A stretch of 64,000 bases of DNA from positions 1,364,001 to 1,428,000 of the forward strand of contig NC_019673.1 of the NCBI RefSeq assembly GCF_000328705.1. Direction: 5' to 3'. Under the pieces are notes generated by a model. It was not told the DNA's origin. It worked only from the letters and a program-made list of their open reading frames with translations, and did no database searches. Shown one piece after another: positions 35,780 to 44,182 of this stretch (positions within the stretch are counted from its first letter, which is position 1; each line of letters begins with the position of its first letter). The stretch comes from Saccharothrix espanaensis DSM 44229 (GTDB taxonomy: Bacteria; Actinomycetota; Actinomycetes; Mycobacteriales; Pseudonocardiaceae). The position numbers were made by a program, and so were the translations under genes.

Positions 35780-37289
35780 CAATGCCGTTAAGTTAGGGCG
35801 GGTGAGCGGAGCTTGATGGTCGGTGTTCCGTCATGCCTGATGCTGCGGTGTTCAGGTCGTTTGACGCGGTAGGAGTTGTGGCGTCCGCGTTTGACAACGC
35901 GAGCGCAGGTACGGTTGCGACGTCTTCGTGTGGGTCTCCAGAGGATTTCCTCGAAGGTGTCGACAAGTGCTCGCCAGCGGTGGTCAGGGGGAAAAATCCG
36001 CCTGAGCGGTGACCTGGCGGCGGACGACGCGGAGAGTGCGGATGAAGGACAGTTCGTCGGGGTCGACATCGGCCTCGTCGGCAGCCCGGCTCATCAGACT
36101 GCGGATGGCGTAATGAGTGAGCAGGAATGCCCAGATCTCCTGACGGACCATGTCCGGCGATTTCGACCGCAGTATCCGGGCGTTACCGCGTTGATGCGTC
36201 TTGATCTCGTTGAAAACGGACTCGATCTCCCACCGCTGGTGATAGCACCAGGCCAGTTCGGCGGCAGTGGCTTCCGATGGTTCCGGAATAGTGGTGGCCA
36301 AGCAGATCACTTCGCCGGTACCGTTGCCCTCCCGGTCGGGTACTTCGTATTCCACAACCCGGACCCGGAATCCCTGCTCGGGGCTGACGGTCTTCCCGGC
36401 GGCGGCGTCGGCGATCACCTGTCGGCGTCGTCCGGCGCGGACCTGAGGGTTCAGCAGGATCGAGTCGAAGGAGCCGTCGGAAAGCCATTTCAGCACGGGC
36501 AGCTCGACCCCGGAGCCGATCCTCCAGAGCAGGTCGGCGCCAGTGTCGAGGAAATCCTCCCAGAGCGAGTAGCTGTAGAAGTTCCGATCGGCGGTGACCA
36601 GCATCCCGGCCTCGACCGAGCCGAGCAACGATCGGGACAAGGCTTTCTCGTCACCGCGGTAGCCACTGATCACGGCATCGACGATCGCATGCGACCCGCA
36701 TTCGGCCAACGCCACCACCAACGCCTGGGGGAACCCACTTGCTTTGTGGTCGTTTCCGCTCTTGCCGAACTCCGCGACATTCTCCGGCGTGTCCTGGAGA
36801 TCGAGCATGACACCGTCCACGGCCATGACCCGCCGCGACCTCAGCCATGCCCCATGGGCACCCGGCCCGGCGACCGGCACCGCGACCCGCTCGAACAACA
36901 CGCGCAACGGCTCGGACCCGAGACGCTGCCGTGCCTGCGCCACCGCCGAGGTCGACGGAACATGCCATTCACCGCGCCACGACCCCATCGACTTCAACGA
37001 GCCGACGAGTTTCCGCATGACCTCCTCGTAGTCGTCGTCGAAGAACAGGCACATCGCTTGACAGAACCGCACCATCACATGCGCCGGAAGCAGACGCGTC
37101 CGCTGCTCGCGTTTCCCGGTCTCGTCCAGGACCTCCTCGATCAAGTCCCGCGAAACCACCTCGGCCAGAACACCGAGCGAAACCCGGTCGACAAGCCGGA
37201 CATCTTCGCCGACCGCAACCGACGCTTTCTTCTGCCCAGCACGCGCCATGGCTGAATTCTACCGTAAGGACACTAACTTAGCGGCATTG
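35780..37289. mobile_element. IS4-family insertion sequence with 10-bp target duplication
   Basis: The 1510-bp element has terminal repeats CAATGCCGTTAAGTTAG (35780-35796) and, inverted at 37273-37289, CAATGCCGCTAAGTTAG (one mismatch). It is flanked by the direct repeat GGCCATACGG at 35770-35779 and 37290-37299. The size, CA ends and 10-bp duplication fit the IS4 family. It lies within the right terminal repeat of the IS30 element, so it arrived later. Confidence 0.93.
35984..37249 (-). CDS. IS4-family transposase, C-terminal tail out of frame
   Basis: The 421-residue frame has the IS4 DDE fold: first Asp in RRVMAVDGVMLDLQDT, second in MLVTADRNFYSYSLW, and the YREK-type signature in YHQRWEIESVFNEIKTHQRG with Glu. 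It stops at QADFSP, but the following bases in another frame (about 35788-35999) encode a basic tail with CARVVKRGRHNSYRVKRP that is usual for this group. A one-base change in the run TTTTTCCCCC on the coding strand would join them (reading FPPDHRW). The catalytic core is complete, so loss of the tail may or may not inactivate it. Confidence 0.88.
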   Translation of the reverse strand: MARAGQKKASVAVGEDVRLVDRVSLGVLAEVVSRDLIEEVLDETGKREQRTRLLPAHVMVRFCQAMCLFFDDDYEEVMRKLVGSLKSMGSWRGEWHVPSTSAVAQARQRLGSEPLRVLFERVAVPVAGPGAHGAWLRSRRVMAVDGVMLDLQDTPENVAEFGKSGNDHKASGFPQALVVALAECGSHAIVDAVISGYRGDEKALSRSLLGSVEAGMLVTADRNFYSYSLWEDFLDTGADLLWRIGSGVELPVLKWLSDGSFDSILLNPQVRAGRRRQVIADAAAGKTVSPEQGFRVRVVEYEVPDREGNGTGEVICLATTIPEPSEATAAELAWCYHQRWEIESVFNEIKTHQRGNARILRSKSPDMVRQEIWAFLLTHYAIRSLMSRAADEADVDPDELSFIRTLRVVRRQVTAQADFSP

Positions 37290-37313
37290 GGCCATACGGG
37301 GATGACACGACGC

Positions 37314-37811
37314 CCACCGCCTTAGTCATCCTTGGCGGCTCGCCCGTCCGGCGAGGACTCTTTTACGCTTTGGCTCTACGCCACTTCCGCCTAGCGCCAC
37401 TTGCGCTTTTACGCGGCTTCGCTCTCACGCCACTCGCACCATTACGCCGCTTCGCTCTTGGGCCGCTTCCCAGCTCGCACCGCTTCAGGTTTGCGCCTCG
37501 TAGGCGTGGCCTCCGGCCCCCGACACCATCATCCCACGCACCACCGACATCCCCCACACCATCGACGTCCCCGCACCGCCGACATCCCACGCCCGAAGCA
37601 GAGACTGTCGCTCAAGCCAACGCCTTACGCCGCCATCTCCCGACACGCCGAAACCTTCAACGCACCGCCATCTCCCGACCCGCCGACCCGTCGGCGCGCC
37701 GACCCGTCGACGCGCCGACCCGTCGACGCGCCGACCCGTCGACGCGCCGACCCGTCAACGCGCCGACCCGTCAACGCGCCGACCCGCCGACGCGCCGGGC
37801 AGGGGCCGCGG
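37314..37811. other. Gene-free repetitive region between IS elements and mscS-like gene
   Basis: No gene is seen in these about 500 bases. The left part (37360-37500) has loosely repeated CGCTTCGCTC/ACGCCACT motifs; the right part is a 16-bp tandem array. The base composition gives long open frames on both strands with low-complexity translations that I do not accept as proteins. Confidence 0.6.
37672..37800. repeat. 16-bp tandem repeat array
   Basis: About seven to eight copies of GACCCGTCGACGCGCC-like units, with one- or two-base variants (GTCGGC, GTCAAC, GCCGAC). It ends about 10 bp from the stop codon of the MscS gene on the opposite strand, so it lies in that gene's 3' region. Confidence 0.85.
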
Positions 37812-38696
37812 TCAGGACTTGAGGGAGATTCCGGCTTCGTCCAGCGCCGGCATCAGCTTCGCGCGCAACGCTCGTTGCACCGCCCATTGCCGTCCGGGCC
37901 GGACCTTCACCGTCACCCGCATCGTGATGCCTTCCGGCGTCACCTTTTCCACGCCCAGCACCTGGGCCTTGTCGATGACGTCCTTCTCCAGCGACTCCTC
38001 GGCCACCGCCGCTTCCACCGCCGTCTTCAGCACGTCCGCCGCCGATGCCAGGTTCGCCCCGTAAGCCAGGGGCAGGTCGACGACCGCCACGGCGAAGCCC
38101 TGCGAGGAGTTGCCGACTCGCAGGATCTCGCCGTTGCGGACGTACCAGACCGTGCCGTTCGTGTCACGGATCGTGGTGATGCGCAGGCCCACCGACTCGA
38201 CCGTGCCGGTCGCCGGTCCGAGGTCCACGACGTCGCCCACTCCGTACTGGTCCTCCAGCATCATGAACATGCCGGACAGGAAGTCCTTGACCAGGTTCTG
38301 CGCGCCGAAACCGACCGCCACGCCGAGGATGCCGGCCGAGGTCAGGATCGGGGCCACGTCCATGCCCAGTTCGGTCAGGATCTGGATGAACGCTATGCCG
38401 AACACCACGATCGTGGTGACCGACTTGAGGACCGAGCCGATGGTCTTCGCGCGCTGCTCGCGCCGCTCCGACACCAGGACGCCCAACGCCTGGGGCGCGC
38501 GTTCCCGCAGCGGCCGCAGCAGCTTGGGCTTGCGCTCCGCGGACGGGCTCCTGGTCAGCCGATCGATCAGCCGTCGCAGCAGGAACCGGACCACGACGGC
38601 CATCAACACCGTCAACGCGATCCGCAACGCGCCTTCGGCGATCTTCGGCCCGTTGACCACCCACCAATCGACTGCCAGCGTCGACTCCACGTCCAC
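37812..38696 (-). CDS. Mechanosensitive channel, MscS family
   Basis: The 294-residue protein starts at GTG 38696 after AGGAGG. It has an N-terminal membrane helix (ALRIALTVLMAVVVRFLL), then a second and the pore helix ILTSAGILGVAVGFGAQNLVKDFLSGMFM, which is the MscS TM3 signature, followed by the beta domain (DVVDLGPATGTVESVGLRITTIRDTNGTVWYVRNGEI) and the C-terminal alpha/beta vestibule. It releases solutes on hypo-osmotic shock. It lies 29 bp downstream of the prolyl oligopeptidase gene in the same direction and may be cotranscribed. Confidence 0.94.
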   Translation of the reverse strand: MDVESTLAVDWWVVNGPKIAEGALRIALTVLMAVVVRFLLRRLIDRLTRSPSAERKPKLLRPLRERAPQALGVLVSERREQRAKTIGSVLKSVTTIVVFGIAFIQILTELGMDVAPILTSAGILGVAVGFGAQNLVKDFLSGMFMMLEDQYGVGDVVDLGPATGTVESVGLRITTIRDTNGTVWYVRNGEILRVGNSSQGFAVAVVDLPLAYGANLASAADVLKTAVEAAVAEESLEKDVIDKAQVLGVEKVTPEGITMRVTVKVRPGRQWAVQRALRAKLMPALDEAGISLKS

Positions 38697-38725
38697 CGAC
38701 CCACTCCTCCTCTACATCCCAGGCA

Positions 38726-40942
38726 CTACTTCTCAAGCTCTGACTTCTCAAGCTCTGACTTCCCAGGCCCCGACTTCCCGGGCTCTGCCTTCCCGAGCTC
38801 CGACTTCTCAGGCCCTGCGTCCCCAGCCGTCCGCGACCCTCGGGCGAACTCCAACCCGGTCGCGCCGGCCAGGAAGGTCAACTGGTCCACGGCCAGCCCC
38901 GCCGATCGGCTCACCGACCGTCCCGCGTGCCCCACCTCGGTCTCCCGGCGCAACAGCACGGGGTGCTTCGTCGGGTCGCTCGCCGTCGCGTGCTGCAGCG
39001 CGGCGCACATCTTGCGGGCGTGGTTCGGATCCACGCGACTGTCCGACTCGAACACCGTGAACAGCACCGAAGGGTACTCAACGTCCGGGCGGACGCGGTG
39101 GTACGGGGAGTAGGAGAGCAGCCAGGCGAGCTCTTCGGGCACCGCCGCGCTGCCGTACTCCTCCGCCCACAGCCTCCCGAGCAGGAAGTTCTCGTACCGC
39201 ACCATGTCCAGCAGTGGCGCCGAGCACACCACGGCCCGGTACAGCTCCGGTTTCTGGGTCAGCGCCGCGCCGACGAGCAGGCCGCCGTTGGACCCGCCCA
39301 TGATCGACAGCTGCTGGGGCGTGGTCCAGCCGTCCGCGATGAGTCGCTCGGCCGCCGCGTGGAAGTCGTCGAACACGTTCTGCTTGTGCTCGCGCATCCC
39401 GGCCCGGTGCCACTGCTCGCCTTCCTCGTCGCCGCCGCGCAGCGACGCGTGCACCCACACCCCGCCCGCTTCGACCCAGGCCAGCGCGGTGGCGCTGTAC
39501 CCCGGACCGCGGCCGACCGCGAAGCCGCCGTACCCGGTCAGCAGCGCGGGCCGGGGCAGGTCGGGGTGCTGTTCGCCGGACACCACGAACATCCGGACGG
39601 TCGTGCCGTCGAGCGAGTCGTAGGCGACCTGCTGGGTCGTCACCGCCGGCAGCACGGCCGAGCCGGGTGCGGCGGCGTGCAGCGCGGTCTCCCTGCGGGA
39701 CAACGAGAACCGGAACACCGACAACGGCGTCACGAAATCCGAGAACCCGAACCACAGGACGTCCCGGTCCTGGGCCGTCGCGCTGTCCACTGTGGACCAC
39801 CCGTGCAGCGAGCCGGTCCCGGGCAGCGGGATCTCGCCCAGGTGCTCGCCCGACGACGGGTCGTGCAGGTGCAGTTCGGACACCGCGTGCCGGGTGCGCA
39901 GCAGCACCAGCGCGCCGTCCAGCCAGGTCGCCCCGTCCAGCACCGAGTCCGGCTGCTCCGGGACCAGCTCCGCCCACCGCGCGGGCTCGCCGGGATCGGC
40001 CGGGTCCGCCACGCACAGCCGGAAGCGCGGCGCGTCCAGGCTGGTCCGCAGGTAGAGACGTCCTTCTTCGACCCACGCCGAGCACTGAGCACCCGCGTCG
40101 GACAGGATCACCGGGCGCAGCTCGCCCGATCCGTGCAGGTCCGCGATCCACACCGAGTCACGGCGCACCGTGCCGGGGGCGCCGCTCACGATCAGCCACC
40201 GGCCGTCGTCGGTGACCGACAGCCCGTAGTAGTAGGTGTGGTCCAGCCCGTCGCCGTGGACGTTCACGTCCGTCGCCGGATCCGTGCCGACCCGGTGCCG
40301 CCACACGCGGCGGTGGAACTGGCGCTCGTCCTCGGGCACCAGTTTAGGGTCGACGCGCCGCACGTAGAAGAACTCCTCGCCGCCCGGCAGCCAGCCGACG
40401 GGGGAGTACCGGCACCGGTCGATCGGGCCTTCGACCAGTTCGCCGGTCGCGACGTCGAGCACGTGCAGCAGGGAGTGCTCGTCACCGCCCACCGACACCT
40501 GGTAGGCCAGCCGGTCGCCTTCCACGGACGGTGACCACCGGTCCAGTGTGGTCCGCCCGGACGGGTCGAGTTCGGTCACGTCGAGCAGCACCCGCTCGGT
40601 GCCGTCCTCGAGCACGTAGAGCACGGGGAAGTCCTGCTCGGGTCCGCGCCGGGTGTAGAAGGCGCGGCCGGCGCGCCACACCGGCGTGCCCACCGATCCG
40701 GTGCGCATCAGCTCGGTCAGCCGTTCACCGAGCGCGCCACGCCCGGGGAGCGCGTCGAGCCAGGAGCGGGCCAGCGCGTCCTGGCGGCCCGACCACTCGG
40801 TGGTGCGCGGGTCGGCCGGGTCCTCCAGCCAGCGGTACGGGTCGGGCACCGGGTGTCCGTGCAGGTCGTCGACCAGGTCGAGGCGTTCCGCCGCCGGGTA
40901 GGTGATCGTCGCAGGCAGGGCTGCGGGAGAGGGGTCCGTCAC
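38726..40942 (-). CDS. Prolyl oligopeptidase (peptidase S9A)
   Basis: From GTG 40942 the product is 738 residues (ATG 40975 is an alternative). Residues 1-400 are the beta-propeller with YRWLEDPADPRTTEWSGRQ at the start; residues 430-700 the alpha/beta hydrolase with the Ser nucleophile in IMGGSNGGLL, Asp in ESDSRVDPNHARK and His in EVGHAGRSV. It cleaves short peptides after Pro and is probably cytoplasmic, since no signal peptide is visible. The last about 30 residues are repeats of EKSEL/GKSGPGKSEL encoded by a degenerate 15- to 21-base DNA repeat (38726-38815), absent from the family and likely recent. Confidence 0.93.
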   Translation of the reverse strand: MTDPSPAALPATITYPAAERLDLVDDLHGHPVPDPYRWLEDPADPRTTEWSGRQDALARSWLDALPGRGALGERLTELMRTGSVGTPVWRAGRAFYTRRGPEQDFPVLYVLEDGTERVLLDVTELDPSGRTTLDRWSPSVEGDRLAYQVSVGGDEHSLLHVLDVATGELVEGPIDRCRYSPVGWLPGGEEFFYVRRVDPKLVPEDERQFHRRVWRHRVGTDPATDVNVHGDGLDHTYYYGLSVTDDGRWLIVSGAPGTVRRDSVWIADLHGSGELRPVILSDAGAQCSAWVEEGRLYLRTSLDAPRFRLCVADPADPGEPARWAELVPEQPDSVLDGATWLDGALVLLRTRHAVSELHLHDPSSGEHLGEIPLPGTGSLHGWSTVDSATAQDRDVLWFGFSDFVTPLSVFRFSLSRRETALHAAAPGSAVLPAVTTQQVAYDSLDGTTVRMFVVSGEQHPDLPRPALLTGYGGFAVGRGPGYSATALAWVEAGGVWVHASLRGGDEEGEQWHRAGMREHKQNVFDDFHAAAERLIADGWTTPQQLSIMGGSNGGLLVGAALTQKPELYRAVVCSAPLLDMVRYENFLLGRLWAEEYGSAAVPEELAWLLSYSPYHRVRPDVEYPSVLFTVFESDSRVDPNHARKMCAALQHATASDPTKHPVLLRRETEVGHAGRSVSRSAGLAVDQLTFLAGATGLEFARGSRTAGDAGPEKSELGKAEPGKSGPGKSELEKSELEK

Positions 40943-41032
40943 CCCGCCGAGAGTAGCGCGCGAAGTGAAAACCATGTCCGATAGGGCTTGGTTCACCGAA
41001 GTTTTGACCCCGGGTCCATGACGCGTCACATA

Positions 41033-41042
41033 TCACGCGTGA
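41033..41042. promoter_or_regulatory. Palindrome in the divergent promoter region
   Basis: TCACGCGTGA is a perfect 10-bp palindrome, preceded by ACGCGTCACA (41021-41030), between the divergent oligopeptidase and HNH genes. It may be an operator for one of them; no regulator can be assigned. Confidence 0.35.
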
Positions 41043-41094
41043 TTTTTGGGGGTGATCTGTGGTCTGCTATGCCTGAACCGGTGGAGGTGGTCGC

Positions 41095-41760
41095 GTGCCA
41101 GACCGACAACCCACCCCGATCGGCGCCCTGGTGAGCACCGGGATCGCGTCGTCGGCACCGTCCGGCCAAAAACAGCCTGTTGTGCACACCGTGCACGCTG
41201 TGGTCGACGGGGAGGGGGCCGGTCAGGCGCCCGTGGTGTTGCCCTGGGGAAGACGGAAAGTCCTGCTGCTGAACGCCACGTTCGAGCCGTTGACCGCGCT
41301 GCCCCTGAGACGCGCGGTGGTCCTGGTGGTGTGCGGCAAGGCGGAGGTGGTGCACGGCGACCCGGCGGGTGCCGTCGTCCACTCGTCGACGGCCGAGGTA
41401 GTGGTGCCGTCGGTGATCAGGTTGAGCAGTTACGTGCGGGTTCCGTACCGGGGCCGGGTGCCCCTGACCCGCGCCGGTCTCATGCACCGGGACCGGTATC
41501 GGTGCGCGTACTGCGGCGGACGCGCCGAAACGATCGACCACGTGGTGCCGCGCTCCCGAGGCGGGCCCCACTCCTGGCAGAACTGCGTGGCCTGCTGCGC
41601 GAGGTGCAACCACCGCAAGGCCGACAAACTGCTGTCCGAACTGGGCTGGCGTCTCCGGGTCGTGCCGAACGCGCCCCGCGGGCCGCACTGGCGGCTGCTG
41701 GCGGGCGTGACCGAGGCCGACCCGCTGTGGCTGCCCTACCTGGGCGAACCGGCGGCGTAA
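41095..41760 (+). CDS. HNH endonuclease
   Basis: GTG 41095 gives 221 residues. After an N-terminal extension not usual in the family, VLLLNATFEPLTALPLRRAVVLVVCGKAEVV and VIRLSSYVRVPYRGRVPLTRAGLMHRDRY match the widespread actinobacterial HNH protein, and the HNH site is CAYCGGRAETIDHVVPRSRGG with later CARCNHRKADK, giving four zinc-binding Cys plus the catalytic His. Its cellular role is not known, though similar genes are near-universal in actinobacteria. It converges with the octapeptide-repeat gene: only one base separates the stops. Confidence 0.92.
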   Translation: MPDRQPTPIGALVSTGIASSAPSGQKQPVVHTVHAVVDGEGAGQAPVVLPWGRRKVLLLNATFEPLTALPLRRAVVLVVCGKAEVVHGDPAGAVVHSSTAEVVVPSVIRLSSYVRVPYRGRVPLTRAGLMHRDRYRCAYCGGRAETIDHVVPRSRGGPHSWQNCVACCARCNHRKADKLLSELGWRLRVVPNAPRGPHWRLLAGVTEADPLWLPYLGEPAA

Positions 41761-41761
41761 C

Positions 41762-42442
41762 TCACCCCGCCAAGGCGAACTCGTCCTGCGCGGTGATCCG
41801 CACGCTGTCGCGCGCCGTGATCCGCACGCTGTCCCGCGCGGTGATGCGCACGCTGTCCCGCGCCGTGATCCGCACCGAGTCCCGAGCGGTGATCCGCACC
41901 GAGTCCCGAGCGGTGATCCGCACGGAGTCCCGGGCCGTGATCCGCACGCTGTCGCGAGCCGTGATGCGCACGCTGTCCCGAGCGGTGATCCGAACCGAGT
42001 CCCGGGCCGTGATGCGGACCGAGTCCCGTGCCGTGATGCGCACGCTGTCCCGCGCGGTGATGCGTACGCTGTCGCGAGCCGTGATGCGCACGGAGTCCCG
42101 TGCCGTGATCCGAACCGACCCGAGCCCGGTGATCCGGACCGAGCCCAGCGACGTGATCCGAACCGAGTCACGCGCGGTGATCCGGACCGAGTCCGAAGCG
42201 GTGATGCGGACGGAGTCGCGGGCCGTGATGCGGACCGAATCGCGCAGCGCGGTGATCCGCACGGAGTCACGTCCACTGATCCGAACAGGGTCAAGAGCGG
42301 TGATGCGAACGGACGCACGCGCAGTGATGCGCACCGAGTTGGAGGTCACGTCCGGGCGCTGAACAGGCGTAACTGACTCGTCCATCCGGGTGTACGACGA
42401 ACGAGTGAGGGTGGGGGCCTGGTTGCGGTTCACGGTGTACAT
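41762..42442 (-). CDS. Octapeptide-repeat protein of unknown function (23 copies of a VRITARDS-like unit)
   Basis: ATG 42442 follows GGAGGA by seven bases and gives 226 residues; ATG 42463 is in frame but lacks a ribosome-binding site. Residues 1-35 are a polar leader (MYTVNRNQAPTLTRSS). Then 23 octapeptides run almost to the end: most are exactly SVRITARD, with SVRITALD, PVRISGRD, SVRITASD, SVRITSLG and SVRITGLG near the N-terminus and one nine-residue unit. The protein ends AQDEFALAG. Val and Ile alternate with Arg and Thr, as in beta-strands, and RDS suits a turn, so a beta-solenoid or amyloid-like stack is plausible. There is no signal peptide, membrane helix or Cys. DNA copies differ synonymously (CGC/CGG/CGA, ACG/ACC), so the protein pattern is under selection. 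I know no matching family. Confidence 0.8.
   Translation of the reverse strand: MYTVNRNQAPTLTRSSYTRMDESVTPVQRPDVTSNSVRITARASVRITALDPVRISGRDSVRITALRDSVRITARDSVRITASDSVRITARDSVRITSLGSVRITGLGSVRITARDSVRITARDSVRITARDSVRITARDSVRITARDSVRITARDSVRITARDSVRITARDSVRITARDSVRITARDSVRITARDSVRITARDSVRITARDSVRITAQDEFALAG
41793..42347. repeat. 24-bp tandem repeat, 23 copies
   Basis: Units of 24 bases begin GTGATCCGC or GTGATGCGC on the plus strand; copy 19 is 27 bases, so the total is 555 bases. The units share the first and second codon positions and vary mainly at synonymous ones. All units keep the minus-strand frame open. Confidence 0.95.
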
Positions 42443-42706
42443 GTCGTGTCCTCCGAGACTCATCGGGCGGGAATTAGTATCCGGAAAGGGATGCGCAAGA
42501 CCCGTACAGGTGAAAAGCTAGAAGCCGAGTGGGCCCAGGACAAGACGCCAAACCGGCCGCCATTCGCCTCCTTACGGGGGAAGGCCGAACGGGTGTACTC
42601 ACTGCGACAGTAGAACCGTTCGGTTACTGCTTTCGGCAACTATGGACACCGTGCGTAACGTGAGGTCTGGTCGAGAGTCGTCCGGATCACAGACGGGGCG
42701 TCGCAC

Positions 42707-43909
42707 GTGGGCAGATCGATCGGCGTCAAGGGTGTCCGCTCCTCGGAATTCCGCCTGCTGACAGGTGCCTGGATCACGTCGTTGGTGGGCGACGGCGTGC
42801 GCACCGTGGCCCTCCCGCTGTACACGGCGGTGAGCACCAGGAGCCCGCTCGCCGCGTCCGCCGTGGCCGTCGCCGTGGTCCTCCCCTGGCTGGTGGTAGC
42901 GCTCCCAGCAGGGGTTCTGGTGGACCGCTGGAAGCCCCGTCTCGTGGTCGGTGTCGCACACACGTTCAGGGCGGTCGTCACCGGCTTGCTCGCCTACGCC
43001 GTGTTCACGGACAGCGCGACCGTCGCCGTGCTGTGCGCCGCCGGTTTCCTGCTCACCAGTGCCGAGACCTTCGCCGACTCCGCGTCCCAGGTGCTGCTCG
43101 TGGAGCTGGCCGGACCCGACGACCTGGAGGAGGCCAACGGCCGGTTCGTCACCGCCGAGACCATCGGGATGGACCTCGCCGGGCCGCTCGCGGCGAGCCT
43201 GCTGTTCTGGTGGCACCCCGCCGCCTGCTTCGCGCTCGACGCCCTGACGTTCGTGGTCGCCGCCGCTTTCGTGGTTCGACTGCCCGAGGTGGAGCGCCAC
43301 GAGCACCCGTCACCCGGCACTTTGCGGTCTCAACTGGTCGAAGGGGCAAGCACGCTGTTCCGGGTGCGCGGTCTGCGGGTGCTCGTGCTCGCGGTCGCCG
43401 TCACGGCGGTGTGCGCGGCGGGCGTGAACGCCATGCTCGCGCTCTACTCGATCAACGTCCTCGGCCTGCCCGAGCAGTTCGTGCCGTGGCTGGTCGTGGT
43501 GATGGCGCTGGGCGCGCTGGTCGGCGCGCGGCTGAGCCCGCGCCTGGCACCGCGCCTGGGTGCCGCGCCGGTGATGGTGGGCGCGCTGGCGCTGCTGGGC
43601 GTGGCGTTCGCGGTGTTCGGCGCGGTGCCGCTGCTGCCGGTCGCGATCGGCGCGGTCTTCTTCTTCGGACTCGCGTCGGCCGGCTGGAACGTGCTGTCCG
43701 CGACCCGGCGGCAACGCCTGACGCCCAAACCGTTGATGGGCCGGGTGACGAGCGCGTACCGCGTGCTGGCGTGGGGCCTGTCCCCGATCGGGGCGGGGCT
43801 GGCCGGTCCGCTGGCCGCCGGGACGTCGCTCGGAACGGTGTACCTGGTGGCGGGCGGCGTGGTCGTGCTGACCGCCGTGGCGCTCGCACGCCCCCTCGCC
43901 CGGACGTGA
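42707..43909 (+). CDS. MFS transporter (MFS_3/EntS-like)
   Basis: GTG 42707 gives 400 residues with 12 hydrophobic segments. SSEFRLLTGAWITSLVGDGVRTVALPLY at the N-terminus, the DRWKPR loop after helix 2 (VLVDRWKPRLVVG) and the TRRQRLTPKPLMGRVTSAYRVLAWGLSPIGAGLAG segment are typical of the MFS_3 branch of exporters. The substrate is unknown. It is separated by about 260 bp without a gene (42443-42706) from the divergent repeat-protein gene; that stretch is comparatively AT-rich before 42550 and probably holds both promoters. Confidence 0.9.
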   Translation: MGRSIGVKGVRSSEFRLLTGAWITSLVGDGVRTVALPLYTAVSTRSPLAASAVAVAVVLPWLVVALPAGVLVDRWKPRLVVGVAHTFRAVVTGLLAYAVFTDSATVAVLCAAGFLLTSAETFADSASQVLLVELAGPDDLEEANGRFVTAETIGMDLAGPLAASLLFWWHPAACFALDALTFVVAAAFVVRLPEVERHEHPSPGTLRSQLVEGASTLFRVRGLRVLVLAVAVTAVCAAGVNAMLALYSINVLGLPEQFVPWLVVVMALGALVGARLSPRLAPRLGAAPVMVGALALLGVAFAVFGAVPLLPVAIGAVFFFGLASAGWNVLSATRRQRLTPKPLMGRVTSAYRVLAWGLSPIGAGLAGPLAAGTSLGTVYLVAGGVVVLTAVALARPLART

Positions 43910-43936
43910 CGGGGTCGATCGGTTACCGTAACCGCC

Positions 43937-44182
43937 GTGACCATCGTGGAGACCGTGCTCGTCTTCGCGCTGATCCCGCTGGCCATCTACGGCGTGATCA
44001 CGCTACTGACGCTGAGGCCGAAGGCCACCCGCATCGTGCGGTACCGCCCAGGCCAGGAGTGGGGCTACGCCCCGGTGTGGTGGAGCGCCAACCCCGGCGG
44101 CCTGCCCGCCACCCACCACCACACCGAGACCGCGCCGGTCTCGGGCACGACCGCCCGGGGAGGCGCACGTGGCAACTGGTGA
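43937..44182 (+). CDS. Small single-pass membrane protein
   Basis: The 81-residue product starts at GTG 43937. Residues 3-24 (IVETVLVFALIPLAIYGVITLL) form one membrane helix, followed by a polar tail with RYRPGQEWGYAPVWWSANPGG, a conserved-looking block. It overlaps the DUF5130-like gene by 14 bases, so the two are coupled. No function is known; it may anchor its partner at the membrane. Confidence 0.75.
   Translation: MTIVETVLVFALIPLAIYGVITLLTLRPKATRIVRYRPGQEWGYAPVWWSANPGGLPATHHHTETAPVSGTTARGGARGNW

Larger units (their letters stand above)
34571..37313. mobile_element. IS30-family insertion sequence, interrupted near its right end by an IS4-family element
   Basis: The left terminal inverted repeat is 34571-34596. 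Its exact 26-base complement is found by joining 35768-35779 to 37300-37313 across the IS4 insertion (the 10-bp target duplication counted once). Removing the IS4 element leaves an IS of about 1223 bp carrying one IS30 transposase. CCACC flanks both ends (34566-34570 and 37314-37318), a possible target duplication, although this motif is frequent locally. Confidence 0.88.

Noticed and set aside
37369..39113. 570-codon plus-strand frame over the repeat array and mscS-like gene
   Set aside because: It crosses a tandem array and is antisense to an MscS channel with a strong signature.
41793..42347. CRISPR-like array
   Set aside because: Units are contiguous 24-mers without variable spacers, and they are coding.
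41046..42362. Plus-strand 438-codon frame reading VIRTESRA repeats through the octapeptide gene
   Set aside because: The 24-bp unit keeps several frames open. The minus strand has the ribosome-binding site and mostly synonymous variation; this frame also overlaps the HNH gene out of frame.
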